From Alphaproteobacteria bacterium (GTDB lineage Bacteria > Pseudomonadota > Alphaproteobacteria > Micropepsales > Micropepsaceae), in contig JAFBAL010000041.1 of NCBI GenBank assembly GCA_019247845.1, positions 53,942 through 117,941 of the forward strand: a DNA stretch of 64,000 nucleotides, written 5' to 3'. The notes below the pieces were generated by a model. The model searched no databases. It had not been told where the DNA came from and saw only the letters and a list, made by a program, of their open reading frames with translations. Below, in pieces: positions 60,951-64,000 of the stretch. The position numbers and the translations under genes are program-made. Each line of letters starts with the position of its first letter. The first letter of the stretch is position 1.

Positions 60951-61748
60951 ATGGCGAGCATCGACTTCGAAGCCGAGTTCAACGCCCGCGCCGCCGTGCC
61001 CGAGCATCCGCAGATATTCGCCCGCTGGCGCAGCGACGCCGCCCGCTATCGCGCCACGGCGCCGTGCCGGCTGGGAGTGGCCTATGGCGACGGGCCCCGG
61101 CAGGCCGTCGATGTCTTCGGACCGGCCGGCACCTTTGCGCGCGCCGGCACTCTGCGCGAGGGCCCGCTCGCGCTCTTCATCCATGGCGGCTGGTGGCGGG
61201 CGATGGAGCGCGAGAGCTTCAGCCACATGGCGCGCGGGCTGAACGCGCACGGCGTCGCGGTCGCGGTGGCGGGCTACGACCTCTGCCCGCAGGTGACCAT
61301 CGGCGCGATCGTGGACCAGATGCGCGCGGCCGCGGGCATGCTGGCGAAGGGCCGGCGCATCGTCGCCTTCGGCCATTCCGCCGGCGGGCACCTGGCCGCG
61401 GTCCTGGCCTCGACCGTGCCCGAGGCGGTCGCGGCCGGCTACGCGATCTCGGGCGTGTTCGATCTCGAACCGTTGATCCACACGTCGATGAATGCGGATT
61501 TCGGGCTCGACGCCGCGACGGCGCGCGCCCTCTCGCCGCTCCACATGCCGCCCGCGCCGTTCGACTCCGTGGTGGGCGGCCTGGAGTCGAACGCCTTCAA
61601 GGCGCAGAGCCGCGCGCTCAGCCGGCGCTGGGGCGCCGCCTATGGCGAGGCTGCCGGCGCCAACCACTTCACGGTGCTCGACGCGCTCGCCGATCCGGAC
61701 AGCACCATGGTCGCGCGGCTGCGCGATATGTGCGTAAGGTATCCGTGA
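60951..61748 (+). CDS. Alpha/beta hydrolase, arylformamidase/esterase-like
   Basis: 265 aa. Oxyanion motif LFIHGGWWRAM (HGG[YW]W type), nucleophile elbow FGHSAGGHLAAVL, and a late His in GANHFTVLDAL. The HGGWW plus GHSAGG combination is typical of the arylformamidase/carboxylesterase group. It could hydrolyse N-formylkynurenine or another small ester; no other kynurenine genes are nearby. It overlaps the next gene by one base (TGATG). Confidence 0.85.
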   Translation: MASIDFEAEFNARAAVPEHPQIFARWRSDAARYRATAPCRLGVAYGDGPRQAVDVFGPAGTFARAGTLREGPLALFIHGGWWRAMERESFSHMARGLNAHGVAVAVAGYDLCPQVTIGAIVDQMRAAAGMLAKGRRIVAFGHSAGGHLAAVLASTVPEAVAAGYAISGVFDLEPLIHTSMNADFGLDAATARALSPLHMPPAPFDSVVGGLESNAFKAQSRALSRRWGAAYGEAAGANHFTVLDALADPDSTMVARLRDMCVRYP

Positions 61749-62266
61749 TGCGCCGATTCGCGTTCGCTTTGCTCTTGTTTTGCTCCACCGGGGCCGAGGC
61801 CAAGGCACCGCTGTTCGATGCCTTCCTCGCGTTCTGCGCGGCGACGCATGCCGATCCCGACGGTGTCCGTGCCGCCGTCGCGGGGGTGCACGGCCGGCAG
61901 ACCTTCCCCGTCGGCGGCGCCAAATCGCCGGCGACCGTCTGGAAGCCCGGCCGTGCGCTTTGGGTCACGATCGGCGCTTACGATGCGGGCCGGTCCGATC
62001 GCGAGTTTTGCACCGTATCCTCACCGCCGGGAGATGAAGCGAGCCTTGCGGCTGCCCGCGAATGGGCGGCCGTGGCGCCGAATGGGCATTCGGGTTCGAC
62101 CTTCGCGAGCTATCAATTCCGCGAGGTGCGCGGACGCCACTTCGCTGCGACGCTCGAAGACGCCGCGGTCCGGGCCGCGGCTTCGGATCGGCCTCTCTGG
62201 TCTCTCGGCGTGATGCGCGGCAGAAGGGGCACGTTCATCACCTTGACGCCGGAAACACCGCGATGA
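61748..62266 (+). CDS. Secreted protein of unknown function
   Basis: 172 aa from ATG 61748. Signal peptide MRRFAFALLLFCSTGAEA (cleavage near residue 18). Mature part has Cys-30 and another Cys in REFCTVSSP, with little repeat structure. No family recognised. It is coupled to the hydrolase upstream and to the SH3-domain gene downstream (ATGA). The very long open frame running through it from 59939 is a shadow, since only this segment has a signal peptide and protein-like composition. Confidence 0.65.
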   Translation: MRRFAFALLLFCSTGAEAKAPLFDAFLAFCAATHADPDGVRAAVAGVHGRQTFPVGGAKSPATVWKPGRALWVTIGAYDAGRSDREFCTVSSPPGDEASLAAAREWAAVAPNGHSGSTFASYQFREVRGRHFAATLEDAAVRAAASDRPLWSLGVMRGRRGTFITLTPETPR

Positions 62267-62721
62267 GGCGAGCCGCCGTTTTGCTTGTCGCGCTGCTCGC
62301 GGCCCTGCCGGCCCAGGCCGCGCATTACGCCAGCCTGAAGAGCGACAAGGTCTATCTGCGCGAAGGCCCGACCTTCAAGCATCGCGTGCTGTTCGTCTAC
62401 CAGAGGCGGAACTATCCGCTTCAGGTGCTGGCCGCTTACGACAGCTGGCGGCGCGTGCGCGACGTCGACGGCGCAGTGGGATGGGTCAGCCAGACCATGC
62501 TGTCCGACGCGCGCACGGTACTTGTCGTAGGGAAAGGCCGCGCGGCCCTGCGCTCGGCGCCCGTGCCGAACGCGAGCGTGAGCGCCGATGCCGATCCCGG
62601 CGTTGTGGCCCGGCTCAAGGCGTGCAAGCCTCGCTTCTGTCAGATCACGGTCGAAGGGGTGACCGGCTGGATTGGGCGCGACAGAATCTGGGGAGTGGAT
62701 GCGGGTGAAATCATCGAGTGA
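62263..62721 (+). CDS. Periplasmic bacterial SH3-domain protein
   Basis: 152 aa from ATG 62263. Signal peptide MRRAAVLLVALLAALPAQAA, then SH3b-like sequence YASLKSDKVYLREGPTFKHR, VLAAYDSWRRVRDVDGAVGW and a second SH3-like part LRSAPVPNASVSADADPGVV to VTGWIGRDRIWGV. Such domains bind peptidoglycan peptides or envelope proteins. It overlaps the transporter gene by 23 bases. Confidence 0.85.
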   Translation: MRRAAVLLVALLAALPAQAAHYASLKSDKVYLREGPTFKHRVLFVYQRRNYPLQVLAAYDSWRRVRDVDGAVGWVSQTMLSDARTVLVVGKGRAALRSAPVPNASVSADADPGVVARLKACKPRFCQITVEGVTGWIGRDRIWGVDAGEIIE

Positions 62722-64000
62722 CGAGGCCGCCCCGGTGCGCCGCCCCGACGGTGACCCGTCCGAAGCCGCCCTCGACGACGCCGCCGGCCTCGCGCAATGG
62801 CTGCACGCGCGCAGCGAGACCTCCACCACCGGCGATCTCGCGGCCAGCCGCTTGGGCAAGGCGAGCTGGGCCCTGTACGAAAGCGCGCGCGACCCGTTCG
62901 TGCTGCTCATCACCATCTATCTCTTCGCGCCCTATTTCACCAACATCGTCATCGGCGACGGCGTGAAGGGCCAGGCGCTCCTGGGCGAGATCCAGGCTTA
63001 TAGCGGCATCCTCATCGGCCTGTTGGCGCCGTTCCTGGGCGCGGTCGCCGACAAGGGCGGGCGGCGCAAGCCCTGGATCGCGCTCTATACCGCGATCCTC
63101 GCGGGCTCGATGTTCATGCTGTGGTTCTCGATGCCGCATGCCGCGGGCGCCAGCCTGTTCCTGGTCTGCGCCTGGTGGGCGATCGCCAACGTCGCCTTCG
63201 AGTTCTCGGCGGTGTTCCACAACTCCATGCTGCCGTCGATCGCCACGCAGCGCGGCATCGCCGGACTGTCGGGACTGGCGCTCGCGCTCGGCAATGCCGC
63301 GGGCATCGTGCTCCTGCTGTTCATGCTGATCGCGCTCTCGCTGCCGGGGGTGGTGCCGTGGAGCTTCATCCCGGCGCATCCGCTGTTCGGCGTCGACCAG
63401 GCCGCGCACGAGCCCGAGCGGCTGGCCGGACCCGTCGGCGCGGTCTGGCTGCTGCTGCTCGCGATCCCGCTCTTCCTGTTCACGCCCGACCGGCCCTCGG
63501 CGAACCTGCCGCTGACCACCGCGATGCGCGAAGGCGCCAGAAGCGTGATCCGCACCATCCGCGCCGCGTTCGGGCAATACCGCAACGTCGGCATGTATCT
63601 GGTGGCGCGGCTGTTCTTCAACGACGGCATGACGGCAGTGCTCGTCTTCGGCGGCGCCTATGCGTCGAGCACGTTCCACTGGGGTCCGATCCAGATGCTG
63701 ATCTACGGCATCGAGCTGTCGATCTTCGCGGTGGTGGGCGGCTTCTTCGGCGGCTTCATCGACAACCTGTTCGGCTCGAAGCGCGCGATCTTCATCTCCA
63801 TCGGCGGCACGGCGCTGTTCGTGCTGCTGTCGCTGTCGATGGCGCCGGACCGCATCCTGTGGTTCATCCCTTACGATCCGGCGGGACCGAAGCTCTGGGC
63901 GCTGCCGTACTTCAACACCTGGCCAGAGGTGATCTTCCTGCTGATCGTCAACTTCATCGCGGTCCTGATCACGGCCGGTTACGCCAACAGCCGCACCATG
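62699..64000 (+). CDS. UMF1-type MFS transporter, C-terminus outside window
   Basis: 434 codons visible from ATG 62699; GTG 62705 is an alternative. A charged N-terminus is followed by many transmembrane helices: SARDPFVLLITIYLFAPYFT, GILIGLLAPFLGAVADKGGRRKPW (MFS loop 2-3 motif), NVAFEFSAVFHNSMLPSIA, LFFNDGMTAVLVFGGAYAS and FGGFIDNLFGSKRAIFISIG. This matches the UMF1/Atg22-like major facilitator subgroup, whose substrates are mostly unknown. It runs off the right edge. Confidence 0.85.
   Translation, partial: MRVKSSSDEAAPVRRPDGDPSEAALDDAAGLAQWLHARSETSTTGDLAASRLGKASWALYESARDPFVLLITIYLFAPYFTNIVIGDGVKGQALLGEIQAYSGILIGLLAPFLGAVADKGGRRKPWIALYTAILAGSMFMLWFSMPHAAGASLFLVCAWWAIANVAFEFSAVFHNSMLPSIATQRGIAGLSGLALALGNAAGIVLLLFMLIALSLPGVVPWSFIPAHPLFGVDQAAHEPERLAGPVGAVWLLLLAIPLFLFTPDRPSANLPLTTAMREGARSVIRTIRAAFGQYRNVGMYLVARLFFNDGMTAVLVFGGAYASSTFHWGPIQMLIYGIELSIFAVVGGFFGGFIDNLFGSKRAIFISIGGTALFVLLSLSMAPDRILWFIPYDPAGPKLWALPYFNTWPEVIFLLIVNFIAVLITAGYANSRTM

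Noticed and set aside
59939..62266. 775-codon plus-strand open frame
   Set aside because: Mostly antisense to the dehydrogenase and out of frame with the hydrolase; only its last part (from 61748) is a real gene.
1..64000. CRISPR arrays, rRNA genes, intact insertion sequences, integrases or prophage genes
   Set aside because: None seen on either strand; the repeats found are short, degenerate or palindromic and lack spacer-repeat regularity.

Overview
The window is GC-rich (about two thirds G+C), densely packed chromosomal DNA. Many genes are joined by ATGA, GTGA or TGATG overlaps and GTG starts are common. Gene content (fds-type formate dehydrogenase, OprO/OprP-type porin, bactofilins, PaaI, MaoC and crotonase acyl-CoA enzymes, TSUP permeases, a UMF1-type transporter) suggests a free-living alphaproteobacterium. 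No rRNA or species marker is present, so the genus is not assigned.

Layout. 1-6.1 kb: a membrane protein and a secreted TPR protein, two PaaI-type thioesterases, an aldo/keto reductase with an SDR, and a cNMP-binding-domain/patatin protein. 6.1-7.6 kb: a low-GC two-gene insert (P-loop protein with a deoxyribosyltransferase-like tail, plus a 76-aa partner). 7.7-17 kb: acyl-CoA metabolism, a TPR-methyltransferase, a DJ-1 protein, a TetR regulator and membrane proteins; two 71-nt inverted elements lie near 10.5 kb. 17-23.3 kb: fdsG-fdsB-fdsA-fdhD-fdsD with convergent mobA. 23.3-30.2 kb: small secreted and membrane proteins, the peptidoglycan-recycling pair ldcA/mpl, a flavin amine oxidase with a RidA protein beside a TetR gene, and a cardiolipin synthase. 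30.2-34.6 kb: a broken gene, tRNA-Gln, a PAP2 enzyme, a GST and a beta-lactamase-fold protein.

34.6-39.5 kb: directly after tRNA-Pro(CGG) lies a tight five-gene operon of lower GC. It encodes three different dCTP-deaminase/dUTPase-fold proteins, a protein joining an HD phosphohydrolase domain to a TIR domain, and a ThiL/AIR-synthase-fold protein. I recognise no described system with this composition. Its parts (dNTP-modifying folds plus a TIR effector) fit a nucleotide-based anti-phage system. One deaminase-like protein has lost the catalytic Glu, and the HD domain has Gln in place of a metal-binding His.

39.4-52 kb: a TonB-like protein with a secreted SUMF1-like protein, a GNAT enzyme, two bactofilins, an SDR, a lower-GC pentapeptide-repeat protein, a GH1 glycosidase with an SDR, and a seven-gene ArsR-SRPBCC-SRPBCC-VOC-YceI-GST-SRPBCC operon. 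52-60 kb: a sulfur-acquisition locus (TauD-like oxygenase, porin, sulfate-binding protein, cysT, cysW, cysA, two TSUP permeases) with a shared promoter-proximal motif and a terminator-like hairpin inside the start of cysT. 60-64 kb: a 2-hydroxyacid dehydrogenase, a hydrolase, two secreted proteins, and a UMF1-family transporter cut by the window end.
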